DNA of 63,849 bases from SIG589 sp045652465 (GCA_045652465.1 JAZRUI010000013.1:1-63849); one strand, 5' to 3'; shown: positions 23,594 through 32,277, numbered from the stretch's first letter. Made by a program: numbers and translations. Notes: generated from the letters alone by a model not told the origin.

Positions 23594-25826
23594 ACTTATC
23601 AAGCCAAATGGGGTTGCTGACTGCAACACGATAGCCATGGGTCAAATCGGCAATCTCGGCGCGATAAAAGGCGCGCTTTTGGCACTCAAGGGCTATTTTT
23701 TGCGGTTTAACGCCGTTATACATCGACTTGTAAACCAAGCCCTTATCGGAATAAATGCGAAGCTCATAGGCGGTGTTTTCCTTCCACTGATGTTTGAAGA
23801 AATCATCAACGCGCATGGTTAGAATCATTCCGTCCTTATATTCGTTTTCGCTGCCGATGGGGTTGCCGTCAATACACATCTTGATGCCAACGCAACCAAC
23901 GGTATAATCGCCCGAATGCATTTGCTCGAAGAAGGCATTGCCCGATTTTTCGCTTGTGTAGAAGGTCGAAACAACCTCGTTGCTGGGTCTGCGATGGGTG
24001 TCGGAGCCGCCTGATGTGTAAACATGCTTGCCGAGAGCCAAAAGCTCGGTCCAAAGGCGATAATTCTTGAAGGAGAAGTTGCTCTCGAACTTTTCATAGA
24101 GGGTTTCGAGATACATATGCTCGCCATAATAGAAATCAAGCGGGTCGGTTGAGGACATCATGGTCTTGGGATGGGGATGAACAAACATACCGCCTATCGA
24201 CTGAATGAATGCAACCAACTCCATGAAACGCTCTTTGGTAAAACCGGGATATTTATGCGAGCCGGTCAGCTCATCTCCCTCAAACTTGAATTCGGGGAAA
24301 TTGGCAAATATCATGGCAAGACCATATTTATGCGGAACGAGCATATTATAATGGATATGGTCATAGCCCGGGGCGGCCGCATTAAGTCCCGAAATGGCAG
24401 CGCTCGGCTCGTTGCCCATAATAAAGCGCTCTTCATCCCATTCGGGCAGGAAGAAGCCGCGCATTTGGCGATGGTCAACAACTGCGGCGAAATCGACGCC
24501 GATTCTATCCATCTCCGCAGGCCAATCGGACATCGGGAACGAGCCATCGCTCGTGCCGCCGCACTTGGTGTGAATGTGCTGGTCGCCGTAGTAGGCTTTT
24601 TTGCCCTTATAATGCTCATCGAGCGCCGAGAAATCGGCATCGGCGATTATTTTGTGGGCATCCTCCCCGTTTGTCATCTCGGCGGAGGTATCGATATATT
24701 CGGGAGCAGAGGTTGGCGGAAGCGCAATAACCTCCATACCCTTCGCGAAGCCTGTTATCTCACAGTTTTCGAGTTTAACGCCATCAGCATAACCTAAAAC
24801 CGCAACTGCGGCATTATCGTTGCCGCGGGTATCGGAAATAAGGCAGTTGTTTATCTTAAGAGTGTGCTTATCGTTTATGAAATAGGGGTTTATAACGGGG
24901 TCGCCTTCGCGGGATGCGTTCACAAAGGTGCATCCGTCAAGGGTTATATCGAGCGCTCCATCGCTGTTTTTGGTGCTGAAGGATACGCCGTTTTCACCCG
25001 TGCATTCCGAAATATAGCAGTTTTTAACCACGATTTCGGTTTTCTCAAACTGCGAGCAGTTAGAGAAGCTGCTTGTTAGGTTGGTAAAGCCAAAGAGCTG
25101 ACCCGAACCCGAATAGCAAACATTATCAAGCACCGCCTTATGGGCGTTTATAAGGGCAAAGCTGCCGCCGTAATCAAGGTCGGGGAATTCGATTATGCGG
25201 ATGTTTTGAATAAGAATATCACGGTCGAGTTGACTATCAGCCGAGAGCGGAACAAAGTTATACTGGTTATGTTCCCAACCGCAACGGCCCGTATGTATTA
25301 TATTCTTGCTCTCGAAGCAAAACTTGCCGCCGTTTTGTCTTGCATCCTTAATGCGGACACCAGCGGAAAGGAAGCCATCCATAATGAAATATTCGCAATC
25401 GTTGCCTTCGAGCGAGATGTTGCCATACCAATAATGGCCAACTAGAATACTCTCTCCCTCGCCGCGCTCGGGATTTTCGGCGGGCAAATCAAGACGGTTT
25501 TTTGAAGGAATATTCGGCGAGATACCCGCCTTTTCGCCAAGCAAAACAACCGAGTTTAGAATTTTAACACGGTTAAATACCTCGATATTATGTTTTCCCG
25601 CCGAGAAAATGATAACGGGAGCAGGAAAACTATCATAAGGCAGGCCGCAAATAATTTCATCGGGAGCGGCTGCTTTTGCGGCAGCTTCAAGCGCTTCGTT
25701 TACGGTTGCGAAAAGGTTTTCGCCCTCGGTTACGGCAAAGGTTTCGCCGCGGAAGGCAAAGCTATCTTTAGAGGCGTTTTCAAAATCGCTTGCTACTGCG
25801 AAATATCCTAAAGGCAATTTTTTCAT
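23592..25826 (-). CDS. Parallel beta-helix repeat protein fused to a PHP-type metallohydrolase
   Basis: A 744-residue protein without signal peptide. Residues about 70-400 look like a right-handed parallel beta-helix (short Asn/Gly-rich rungs such as NISLEGNDCEYFIMDGF and TLKINNCLISDTRG), as in pectate lyases. Residues about 415-740 form a PHP-like metal hydrolase domain: GDQHIHTKCGG (HxH), AAVVDHRQM, MFVHPHPKTM and SGGSDTHRRPSN supply metal ligands. AGGAGG precedes the ATG. It may act on a carbohydrate linked to the neighbouring sugar cluster; this is inference. Confidence 0.7.
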   Translation of the reverse strand: MKKLPLGYFAVASDFENASKDSFAFRGETFAVTEGENLFATVNEALEAAAKAAAPDEIICGLPYDSFPAPVIIFSAGKHNIEVFNRVKILNSVVLLGEKAGISPNIPSKNRLDLPAENPERGEGESILVGHYWYGNISLEGNDCEYFIMDGFLSAGVRIKDARQNGGKFCFESKNIIHTGRCGWEHNQYNFVPLSADSQLDRDILIQNIRIIEFPDLDYGGSFALINAHKAVLDNVCYSGSGQLFGFTNLTSSFSNCSQFEKTEIVVKNCYISECTGENGVSFSTKNSDGALDITLDGCTFVNASREGDPVINPYFINDKHTLKINNCLISDTRGNDNAAVAVLGYADGVKLENCEITGFAKGMEVIALPPTSAPEYIDTSAEMTNGEDAHKIIADADFSALDEHYKGKKAYYGDQHIHTKCGGTSDGSFPMSDWPAEMDRIGVDFAAVVDHRQMRGFFLPEWDEERFIMGNEPSAAISGLNAAAPGYDHIHYNMLVPHKYGLAMIFANFPEFKFEGDELTGSHKYPGFTKERFMELVAFIQSIGGMFVHPHPKTMMSSTDPLDFYYGEHMYLETLYEKFESNFSFKNYRLWTELLALGKHVYTSGGSDTHRRPSNEVVSTFYTSEKSGNAFFEQMHSGDYTVGCVGIKMCIDGNPIGSENEYKDGMILTMRVDDFFKHQWKENTAYELRIYSDKGLVYKSMYNGVKPQKIALECQKRAFYRAEIADLTHGYRVAVSNPIWLDK

Positions 25827-25855
25827 TAGAATTCCTCCTGATTTTTGCTAACTTA

Positions 25856-25883
25856 ATTATACCACCAAAAGCCAAAAAGTCCA
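25856..25883 (-). promoter_or_regulatory. Promoter of the beta-helix/PHP gene
   Basis: Minus-strand TGGACT (25878-25883), 16 bp, TATAAT (25856-25861). Confidence 0.55.
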
Positions 25884-25897
25884 CTATTTTATAAGCA

Positions 25898-25924
25898 AAA
25901 AGCGCAGTTTTAAAACTGCGCTTT
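25898..25924 (-). terminator. sulP terminator
   Basis: AAAGCGCAGTTTTAAAACTGCGCTTTTTG on the minus strand, a perfect palindromic stem with T-run just after the SulP stop. Confidence 0.85.
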
Positions 25925-25928
25925 AATT

Positions 25929-27206
25929 TTATTTATTCTTTTTTATTTTTTCGAAAACATAGAAAACTATCGCAAGGGCTATGCCAACTGCAATGGCAAC
26001 GATAAGGTCGAAAACGACGGTTAATATGAGGGTTACGAAGGCTACGATAATTGCGCTCGCCTTTTTGCTCATTACGATTTGCTTGAGGTTGCGGATTTCG
26101 CTCATATTATAGGCAACCATAAAGAGAATTGCCGCAATAGTCGGCATCGGGATAAGACCCGCATAGGGCATTAAGAACAACAGCACGAAGAGCAAAACTA
26201 CCGCGTGAACCATTCCTGCAACGGGGGTTTTGCCGCCGTTTTTAGCGTTGGCGGCGGTTCGGGCTATGGCGCCTGTTGCGGGGATTCCGCCAAACATCGC
26301 GGAGCCGATATTAGCAGCACCTTGAGCAACGAGCTCGGCATTGGGATTATGCTTTGAATCAACCATTTTATCGGCAACAACGCAGGAAAGCAGGGATTCG
26401 ATTGCCGCCAGCGCCGCAATCATAGCGGCATCGGGCAAAAGAGCGGTTATGCGCGAGGCGCTCATATCTATTGCGCCAAAATCCATTTTGGGCAAGCCCA
26501 TCGGGATGTTATAAAGCTCGCTTATGGTCGAAACGCCGCTATCAAGCGCAGGAATCAGCTTCACCATCAAAGCGCCAACCACTACGGCGATAAGCGAGGG
26601 CGGAACGCGCTTTTCGAACTTGGGATAGAAGATTAAAATTAAAAGGCAAACCGCGCCAACGAGAAGAGCCTGCCAGCTGAAGGAGCCGATTGCTTCGATG
26701 TTGGCCTCGATTTTTTCGAGCGCCTCAATCGGGGCAACCCCCGCCTCATATTTAAGTCCGAGGAAATCCTTTATTTGGCCGATAAATATGGTAACGGCGA
26801 TACCTGCGGTGAAGCCTGTGGTTATGGTGTGGGGTATGTATTTTATGAGGCCGCCGATTTTAAGAACGCCCATCAAGATAAGCATAATACCCGCCATAAC
26901 GGTTGCGATAAACAAGCCATCCATTCCGTTTTTAACGACTATTCCTGCAACGATGGTTGCAAACGCGGCGGTCGGACCTGCGATTTGAATGCGGCTTCCG
27001 CCCAAGAGCGAAACGATGAAGCCCGCGGCAACGGCGGTATAGATTCCGCAAACGGGTTCAACGCCCGAGGCAATAGCCAGCGCGATGGAAAGCGGCAGGG
27101 CGATTACCGCAACGATAATACCCGCAACGATATCCTTTAAAAACTGAGCTTTGGTGTAGCTTGGAAGAACCGAAAAGAATTTCGGTTTGAGGTAAAAGCT
27201 TTTCAT
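25929..27206 (-). CDS. SulP-family anion transporter lacking the STAS domain
   Basis: A 425-residue membrane protein. The Sulfate_transp signature VAGIIVAVIALPLSIALAIASGVEPVCGIYTAVAAG and IQIAGPTAAF are at the N-terminus, and ANIGSAMFGGIPATGAIARTAANAKNGGKTP is the second conserved loop. About 11-12 spans are present and it ends at a short Lys-rich tail, where most SulP proteins have a further 100-residue STAS domain. Substrate may be sulfate, bicarbonate or dicarboxylate. GGGGAGA precedes the ATG. Confidence 0.88.
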   Translation of the reverse strand: MKSFYLKPKFFSVLPSYTKAQFLKDIVAGIIVAVIALPLSIALAIASGVEPVCGIYTAVAAGFIVSLLGGSRIQIAGPTAAFATIVAGIVVKNGMDGLFIATVMAGIMLILMGVLKIGGLIKYIPHTITTGFTAGIAVTIFIGQIKDFLGLKYEAGVAPIEALEKIEANIEAIGSFSWQALLVGAVCLLILIFYPKFEKRVPPSLIAVVVGALMVKLIPALDSGVSTISELYNIPMGLPKMDFGAIDMSASRITALLPDAAMIAALAAIESLLSCVVADKMVDSKHNPNAELVAQGAANIGSAMFGGIPATGAIARTAANAKNGGKTPVAGMVHAVVLLFVLLFLMPYAGLIPMPTIAAILFMVAYNMSEIRNLKQIVMSKKASAIIVAFVTLILTVVFDLIVAIAVGIALAIVFYVFEKIKKNK

Positions 27207-27244
27207 ATTTCACTATTCTCCCCTAAATATCAGTAACGAAAAAG

Positions 27245-27273
27245 ATTATACCACGCCTTAAAGTTTAGCGCAA
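27245..27273 (-). promoter_or_regulatory. sulP promoter
   Basis: Minus-strand TTGCGC (27268-27273), 17 bp, TATAAT (27245-27250). Confidence 0.6.
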
Positions 27274-27314
27274 TAGGATGTTAATATATACTCGCAAAAG
27301 ATTTAAAATTATTA

Positions 27315-27342
27315 TTGACAAAAGCCGCTTTTGTGGTATAAT
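27315..27342 (+). promoter_or_regulatory. tRNA operon promoter
   Basis: TTGACA (27315-27320), 16 bp, TATAAT (27337-27342), 16 bp before the first tRNA. Confidence 0.85.
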
Positions 27343-27358
27343 ATTGCTGTTGCTATTC

Positions 27359-27435
27359 GGGCCATTAGCTCAGTTGGTTAGAGCAACCGGCTCATAACCG
27401 GTCGGTCCGGGGTTCGAGTCCCTGATGGCCCACCA
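27359..27435 (+). tRNA. tRNA with CAU anticodon (elongator Met, or Ile2 after lysidine modification)
   Basis: A full cloverleaf: acceptor GGGCCAT/ATGGCCC, D arm AGCTCAGTTGGTTAGAGCA, anticodon arm ACCGG-CTCATAA-CCGGT, T arm GGGG-TTCGAGT-CCCT and encoded CCA. The sequence alone does not settle Met versus Ile2. It is followed by a hairpin (27436-27466) and tRNA-Trp. Confidence 0.93.
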
Positions 27436-27477
27436 TTCGGTAGAGCGCCTCGCGTTCTACCGAATTAAATAGAATAT

Positions 27478-27553
27478 AGGGGTATAGCTCAGTTGGTAGA
27501 GCATCGGTCTCCAAAACCGAGTGCCGAGGGTTCGAGCCCTTCTGCCCCTGCCA
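27478..27553 (+). tRNA. tRNA-Trp (CCA anticodon)
   Basis: A full cloverleaf: acceptor AGGGGTA/TGCCCCT, anticodon arm TCGGT-CTCCAAA-ACCGA, T arm with GGTTCGAGCC, discriminator G and encoded CCA. Its 3' 46 bases (27508-27553) are the left attachment site of the integrated element, so the present 3' half was supplied by the element and the tRNA stays functional. Confidence 0.96.
27508..27553. repeat. attL: 46-bp direct repeat within tRNA-Trp
   Basis: The 46 bases from the anticodon loop (TCTCCAAAACCGAG...) to the 3' CCA recur without mismatch at 50662-50707. This is the standard outcome of tyrosine-recombinase integration into a tRNA gene. Confidence 0.95.
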
Positions 27554-27557
27554 GATG

Positions 27558-27592
27558 AAAGTCGCTTAAACACTGCGTTTAAGCGACTTTTG
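27558..27592. terminator. Terminator at the left end of the element
   Basis: GTCGCTTAAAC-actgc-GTTTAAGCGAC flanked by AAA and TTTTGTTTTTT. It ends tRNA transcription and may also end int transcription. Confidence 0.8.
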
Positions 27593-27622
27593 TTTTTTAG
27601 AAAAAACCATAAAAAGTCCTAC

Positions 27623-27640
27623 CATCTAAAAAACATCTAA
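27623..27640. repeat. Candidate integrase arm site, left
   Basis: CATCTAAAAAACATCTAA occurs here, 70 bp inside attL, and again at 50500-50517, 145 bp inside attR, in the same orientation. It is itself a doubled CATCTAA, as expected for arm-type binding sites. Confidence 0.65.
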
Positions 27641-27654
27641 CGGAAATCTTCGCT

Positions 27655-28785
27655 CTACCTCTCTAAACTTGCGGCTATATGCTCTCCTATTCTTTGATTG
27701 GAACGAGCATCGGTGTGTGAATAGAAGTTAAGCGTAGTTGATGGTTGGGAGTGCCCCAACCATTTTTGAATTTCTACCAATGTCATACCATCATGCAATA
27801 GGTTGGATGCCGCACTGTGTCTAAGGTCATGGAGCCGCACATATGGTAGGTCGCTATTAATTACCTTTTCATGAAAAATATGAGAAAGATAATTAGTTGT
27901 TATTGGATGACCATCTTCCCAAACAAACACAAGGTTGTTTTGTGCGTAGCTTGAAGGAAACAAACCAGAATACTCTTCTCTCCTTTCCTTAAGTTCAAGC
28001 AGAAGAACTCTGGTTTCAGGCGTCAAAGGCAGAGTTCGGCAACTACTTGAATTCTTTGTTGAATCCTTAAGGTAGTCACCTTTTTCTCCTTGTATCATCG
28101 CACGACATATGGTGAATTGGTTGTTTTCAAAATCAACCTTGTCCCAGCAAAGCCCTAACGCCTCACTTCTACGCATGCCATAGGTGCATATAAACCGAAC
28201 CACATGTTCAAGAATATGCCCTTTAAACATGGCAATAAGTTCTTTTATCTGCGGATAGGTTAAGAATGCTGATTCATATTTTTGAATCTTCGGCAATTTA
28301 GCAAGCGATGCGGGATTGCTGGCTATCATTTCCAAACGTATAGCATCGTTCATAGCTTTAGAGATTATTCTATGGCAATGCCGAACGCTTTGAGCAGAAA
28401 GACTTTTCTCATCGATTAAACGAGAATAAAAATCTTCTAGATGCCGAACACGAACATCCGCAAGTTTTAGCCTATGGTTTTTGAAATACGGAATAATGTG
28501 ATTCTTCAAATTACCCCTATACCCTTTAAGCGTTGACTCTTGCAAATCTCTATCGATTTGCTTTATCCAGCGTTCTAAATAGTCGCAGAATAAAATTTCA
28601 CTTGCACATATATTGTAATCCTCATGTTCTGTTAGCCATTTATTCAGCATCGCTTCTGCCGCTTTCTTGTTGCCTTTAACAGTTAACCCGGTAGAAATCC
28701 ATTTGTTCTTCCTACCGACGCGGTCATCAATATAATTGATTACCATATGATATCTATTATTTTTAATTTGTAGGCTGCCTGTCAT
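27655..28785 (-). CDS. int: Tyrosine site-specific integrase
   Basis: A 376-residue protein. An AP2-like arm-binding domain comes first (NRYHMVINYIDDRVGRKNKWISTGL), then a SAM-like core-binding domain, then the catalytic domain: Arg in YGMRRSEALGL (about residue 202), HDLRHSAAS (about 317), LGHSQPSTT and the nucleophile Tyr in LNFYSH (about 353). It integrates the element into tRNA-Trp. It ends 100 bp from attL and follows the HTH/excisionase gene, with which it probably shares a promoter. Confidence 0.95.
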   Translation of the reverse strand: MTGSLQIKNNRYHMVINYIDDRVGRKNKWISTGLTVKGNKKAAEAMLNKWLTEHEDYNICASEILFCDYLERWIKQIDRDLQESTLKGYRGNLKNHIIPYFKNHRLKLADVRVRHLEDFYSRLIDEKSLSAQSVRHCHRIISKAMNDAIRLEMIASNPASLAKLPKIQKYESAFLTYPQIKELIAMFKGHILEHVVRFICTYGMRRSEALGLCWDKVDFENNQFTICRAMIQGEKGDYLKDSTKNSSSCRTLPLTPETRVLLLELKERREEYSGLFPSSYAQNNLVFVWEDGHPITTNYLSHIFHEKVINSDLPYVRLHDLRHSAASNLLHDGMTLVEIQKWLGHSQPSTTLNFYSHTDARSNQRIGEHIAASLER

Positions 28786-28838
28786 AATTTAATACTCCTT
28801 TTAATTAATAAATTATTTGTGTTTACGGTTAGCCCACA

Positions 28839-29027
28839 CTATGGAAAACCATCTTCAGTTTTATTAAGAAATCGAACGACAGATTCTCTTGGTATTCTAA
28901 TCTGTCGTCCAATTTTGATATAACGAATCGCACCGCTATGAATTAAATCGTAAGCAGTGTTTTTACTAATTTTCAGTAAAGAACATAAATCCTTTACAGT
29001 GAAAACTTCATCTTTAACATTACGCAT
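28839..29027 (-). CDS. Excisionase-family HTH DNA-binding protein
   Basis: A 62-residue protein: VFTVKDLCSLLKISKNTAYDLIHSGAIRYIKIGRQIRIPRESVVRFL is a winged helix-turn-helix of the MerR/excisionase (HTH_17) type. A small protein of this kind directly upstream of an integrase is usually the recombination directionality factor. The ATG at 29027 sits inside the palindrome 29024-29041 and lacks a strong binding site, so expression may be low or regulated. Confidence 0.8.
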   Translation of the reverse strand: MRNVKDEVFTVKDLCSLLKISKNTAYDLIHSGAIRYIKIGRQIRIPRESVVRFLNKTEDGFP

Positions 29028-29041
29028 AACATTCGTTATGC
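29024..29041. promoter_or_regulatory. Operator-like palindrome at the excisionase start
   Basis: GCATAAC-ATTC-GTTATGC: perfect 7-bp arms overlapping the start codon and lying about 25-45 bp downstream of the -10, a position suited to a repressor or to autoregulation. Confidence 0.55.
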
Positions 29042-29067
29042 AAAAAATCGAGGAATACAGTGTATTT

Positions 29068-29096
29068 ATTATGCCATCAAAAATGCTTTTTGTCAA
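29068..29096 (-). promoter_or_regulatory. Promoter of the excisionase-integrase operon
   Basis: Minus-strand TTGACA (29091-29096), 17 bp, CATAAT (29068-29073). Confidence 0.75.
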
Positions 29097-29361
29097 AACA
29101 CCCAGCGGGTGTGCAAACTCTCGAAACCCGCTATTCATGCGGGTTTTCAAAGTTAGAGTTTTAAAAAATATTTTTCATAGCATTTAAAAACCGCTTTTAG
29201 TTGCCTGTTCGAGCGTGAACTCAGGCTCGGCATTTCCTATTGCTTTTTTCCTCTCGTTAAGCAACGTAGAGAGTGAGCACTTAATGGCACATGCGCTACG
29301 CAGCCAAGATATATGTGGCAATTATAAAATCATTTATATTTAATGAGTCGCATGCTATCAA
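29097..29361. other. Non-coding stretch between HTH gene promoter and the next gene
   Basis: It holds one hairpin, AAACCCGC-tattcat-GCGGGTTT (29124-29146), which can act as a terminator ahead of the int promoter. No gene or further structure was seen in the rest. Confidence 0.5.
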
Positions 29362-29718
29362 TTACAAGTCGTTCATTGCTTTATGATGTGCAACCTGCTT
29401 TTTCTTGGTTGACTTCCAGGTGCATTTCCAACAAAGCGTTTCTATCCAATCGCGGTTCGTGCGGAGTTTACCGGGTTTGCCACACACTTCACAAATGTTG
29501 GTGGATTCCCGTTCGGCGGCCTCCCTTAACGCGCGGATTTCCTTTGCTTTATCAGAATTGGTAAAGACACCTATCCGCAGCCGTCCAAACTTCTGCTTTA
29601 CCAGTATTTCGCAATCTGGGTCGAGGTCTAAGATTTGCGGAATGTATTTATCCAAAAGACCCCACCACCCCGGGAACACACTCGGCCTTAAGTTTTTAAT
29701 AATCTCATCTTTGTTCAT
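29362..29718 (-). CDS. Small zinc-ribbon-like protein of unknown function
   Basis: A 118-residue protein. The N-terminal part (LRPSVFPGWWGLLDKYIPQILDLDPDCEILVKQKFGRLRIG) is followed by a treble of cysteines CEVCGKPG...LCWKC, probably one zinc site. AAAGGAG precedes the ATG. It overlaps the upstream small gene by 14 bases. Such proteins are common in phage-like islands; no function is known to me. Confidence 0.7.
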   Translation of the reverse strand: MNKDEIIKNLRPSVFPGWWGLLDKYIPQILDLDPDCEILVKQKFGRLRIGVFTNSDKAKEIRALREAAERESTNICEVCGKPGKLRTNRDWIETLCWKCTWKSTKKKQVAHHKAMNDL

Positions 29719-29893
29719 TGCTTTGCTCCTTTCGGTGGTTGCACCCTTCACAATAAACGGTGCCGATGCACGGCTCCCAATCGTCTTTACAGATATGGTC
29801 AGCAATCTCTATTAAGCGTTCCTCAATACCCATTTCAAGAATTCCGCTATTGATAAGTATCGTTAGTATATTCTTGGCTTCTTCTCTCGTCAT
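29705..29893 (-). CDS. Small hypothetical protein (62 aa)
   Basis: A 62-residue acidic protein, MTREEAKNILTILINSG at the start and a CIGTVYCEGCNHRKEQ cysteine cluster near the end. AAAGGAG lies 8 nt before the ATG, and its 3' end overlaps the zinc-ribbon gene, so the two form a pair. Function unknown. Confidence 0.65.
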   Translation of the reverse strand: MTREEAKNILTILINSGILEMGIEERLIEIADHICKDDWEPCIGTVYCEGCNHRKEQSNEQR

Positions 29894-29962
29894 CGTTTTA
29901 CTCCTTTATTTTAAGTGTAACAAAAATTAAACTTAAAGTATTCATGTAATATTTCCACTATC

Positions 29963-30832
29963 TTAATCCGGTGTGGCACCATCAAATCCCCATCGCGAAT
30001 ATCTTGAACTATACCCGCCCGATTCTGAAATAGTACCTCTATAGCCCCATCCTTGACTCAATAAATCCTTATCAACGGTTATTTCAACCTCAAAAAGTGT
30101 ACCGTCTTGTTTTATAAAGCTTATTGTGCCGGTGCACGAAGCTGCATCAAAAGTAATTGTTGGTACATTACCCCATGTTCTTGCATCCGAAATACGAACA
30201 TCCGGATTTTCAATGAAATAGCTTTCTCTGTTATCGTAGCCACTTATATCAACGCTAAGGCAAGAATCGATTGTTGCGTAACTTCCTCCGCGTTTCGGAA
30301 TAGGTGTAGTGAGCATTGTTTCCTGACACGAAAATCTTTGGCAACGTTTGCCATAGCTTCCCACGCTGTTAACGGTAGGATAAAGAAGAACTTCATCTTT
30401 GCCAGAGAAATCATGACCTAATGGTTCAAGTGTTTCGTACAAAACCGGTTCTGAGCAAACCAGACACTTATATATAACATCACGCGGTTCATTACATTCC
30501 GCATATAATTCATATCTGTTCTCAACTCCCGGCTTTACCTCAGACCATCCACCTATCCAATGAAGACCGCTATCGTCTTCAAAATAATTAGGATGCGCAC
30601 ATTTAGAAGTTGTTTTTTTAGATGTAGTAGTCGCAGGTATTTTTGAAGATGTCGGCGTTTTAGTGCCCGGTTCGGGCTCGGAGGAGGGCTTTGCCTCGGA
30701 GGTAGCACTTTCTGTTGAGGATGTATCTATTATTTGCGATGTTTCATCTTCGGTTGTAGCAGTTGGCGTGCAACCAAAAAGCATTGCGGCAAGTATTAAG
30801 GATAAAACACAAGCAATTACATTAATTCTCAT
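29963..30832 (-). CDS. Lipoprotein of unknown function
   Basis: A 289-residue protein with a lipobox (LILAAMLFGC), a Ser/Thr/Pro/Glu-rich linker (residues about 25-75) and an extracellular domain of about 210 residues. That domain has Cys pairs (CAHPNYF, CLVCSEP, CQRFSCQE) that could bind zinc or form disulfides. GAGGAGA precedes the ATG at 30832. The stop of the LRR protein lies 2 bases from this start, so the two are one operon and may work together at the cell surface. Confidence 0.75.
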   Translation of the reverse strand: MRINVIACVLSLILAAMLFGCTPTATTEDETSQIIDTSSTESATSEAKPSSEPEPGTKTPTSSKIPATTTSKKTTSKCAHPNYFEDDSGLHWIGGWSEVKPGVENRYELYAECNEPRDVIYKCLVCSEPVLYETLEPLGHDFSGKDEVLLYPTVNSVGSYGKRCQRFSCQETMLTTPIPKRGGSYATIDSCLSVDISGYDNRESYFIENPDVRISDARTWGNVPTITFDAASCTGTISFIKQDGTLFEVEITVDKDLLSQGWGYRGTISESGGYSSRYSRWGFDGATPD

Positions 30833-30833
30833 C

Positions 30834-31991
30834 TTATTTCTCCTCACTTGCGCGATTGCCTGCGGTTAATGTGCGATTCTTGTAAATCAAAAATCCGCTG
30901 AACGCAACTACTAACAAAATCAGTATCAACACAAGAATCACACCTGCATTACCGCTCGAAGATTCTTGGGAAGGTTCGTTAGTGTCGGGTTCCGGAATAT
31001 CCGAAATCGTTGGGGCAACATTTAAGAACTCAACCTGACGACCAAGGGCTCCGTTGCCCGTACTAGATATCGAAATTTGATTCCACATCGCCTCAGTTCC
31101 CTTATAGACAACTTTCTCGAGGTTATCGCAGAAAAACGCGCTATCACCAATATATTCAATATTTGGACCAATAGTAACCTTCTTTAACGAAGAACAATCC
31201 ATAAAAGCTCGATATTCTATCTCTGTAACCGAATCCGGTAATGTTATTTCCTTAATGGCGGTATTATAAAACGCATGGTCGCCTATGTATGTTAGATTTT
31301 CGCCCAGGGTTACATCGGTCAGGTTTTCGCAGTTTTTAAATGTGCTTGAAAGCAGTTTCGTTATACCATTGCCGAGCACAACCTTTTTGAGAGATTTACA
31401 ATCAGAAAACAGACCGAAGGCATCGCATATGGTAACGCTATCGGGTATTTCTATGCTTCCAAGACTACTGCATTTGCTGAAAGCATAATCATCTATAACA
31501 ACGACGCTATCGGGAATAATAACCTGTGTTACTTTATCGCAATTAGATAAAGCTCCGCTTGCTATAAGTCTTGTGCCAGGTTTTATTTCCACAACGCCGA
31601 TAGTTTTGCTTGAATCCGCTTCAATTAAGCAGTCACCAATATAAAGCAATCCGTTTTCCCAATTGTTTTTGTTGTTGTAGTATGCTGTTCCATAGAAGGC
31701 TTGTGTACCTATTTCGGTTATGGTATCGGGCAACACTATTCCCTCTATCGAAGAGCACATTTTAAAAGCATAAAAGCCAATACTTGTAACGGTATATCCA
31801 TCTATTGTTTCGGGCACTTCGACGCTTTTGGCCGAGCCGGAATATGAAACTATGTTAATTGTGCCGTCCTGGCGAGTTTCGTATTTAAAATCTCCATATG
31901 TTGCCGCCGAGGTCGGAACAGCAAAAACAGTAAACAAGGTGCTTATCAAGGTTACTGTCAACAAGGCGCTTACAAATCTTTGTTTCTTCAT
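30834..31991 (-). CDS. BspA-like leucine-rich-repeat surface protein
   Basis: A 385-residue protein. A signal peptide (about residues 1-30, ending TSAA) is followed by LRR_5/BspA repeats of about 23 residues (TVTSIGFYAFKMCSSIEGIVLPDTITEIG type), a Ser/Pro linker and a C-terminal membrane span (GVILVLILILLVVAFSGFLIY). It should be anchored on the outside of the membrane. The ATG at 31991 follows GGAGGAAGCACC. BspA-like proteins often mediate binding to host or other cells. Confidence 0.85.
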   Translation of the reverse strand: MKKQRFVSALLTVTLISTLFTVFAVPTSAATYGDFKYETRQDGTINIVSYSGSAKSVEVPETIDGYTVTSIGFYAFKMCSSIEGIVLPDTITEIGTQAFYGTAYYNNKNNWENGLLYIGDCLIEADSSKTIGVVEIKPGTRLIASGALSNCDKVTQVIIPDSVVVIDDYAFSKCSSLGSIEIPDSVTICDAFGLFSDCKSLKKVVLGNGITKLLSSTFKNCENLTDVTLGENLTYIGDHAFYNTAIKEITLPDSVTEIEYRAFMDCSSLKKVTIGPNIEYIGDSAFFCDNLEKVVYKGTEAMWNQISISSTGNGALGRQVEFLNVAPTISDIPEPDTNEPSQESSSGNAGVILVLILILLVVAFSGFLIYKNRTLTAGNRASEEK

Positions 31992-32049
31992 GGTGCTTCC
32001 TCCAAAACTTTTATACAATCTGCCGCGCTCGATATATTGTTGACAAATA

Positions 32050-32083
32050 AAAAAGAGCGCAGCCAGAGGCTACGCTCAAAAAA
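32050..32083. terminator. Hairpin upstream of the LRR gene
   Basis: AAAAGAGCGCAGCCAGAGGCTACGCTCAAAAAA forms a GAGCG-AGCC/GGCT-CGCTC stem. It lies about 60 bp before the LRR start and could be an attenuator or a terminator for transcription from upstream. Confidence 0.5.
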
Positions 32084-32097
32084 CACATAGCTCTCTT

Positions 32098-32277
32098 GCT
32101 GCGATACAAGTTAATTTTTTAAAAAGGCACTTAAATAGGTGTGCGAAAAACTGAGCATGTGTTTTTATAGAATTTAAACACATACCTATTTTATGCCCAA
32201 TATTAAACTTGTATCGCATACATAATTTTACCATAAGTTTTCTGAATATTCAATAATTATTATATTGATAAAAAGAA
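32098..32277. repeat. Structured repeat element, full copy
   Basis: TGCGATACAAGTT (about 32099) and AACTTGTATCGCA (about 32209) are inverted ends. Inside them AATAGGT/ACCTATT and ATGTGTTT/AAACACAT can pair, so the whole segment can fold as a long hairpin. About 120 bp from GTTTTTATAGAATTT onward recur nearly unchanged at 50845-50966, outside the element. It looks like a MITE- or REP-type repeat; no gene is seen in it. Confidence 0.6.

Noticed and set aside
24171..24797. 208-codon open frame antisense to the beta-helix/PHP gene
   Set aside because: Shadow of the real gene's codon pattern; no ribosome binding site or recognisable domain.
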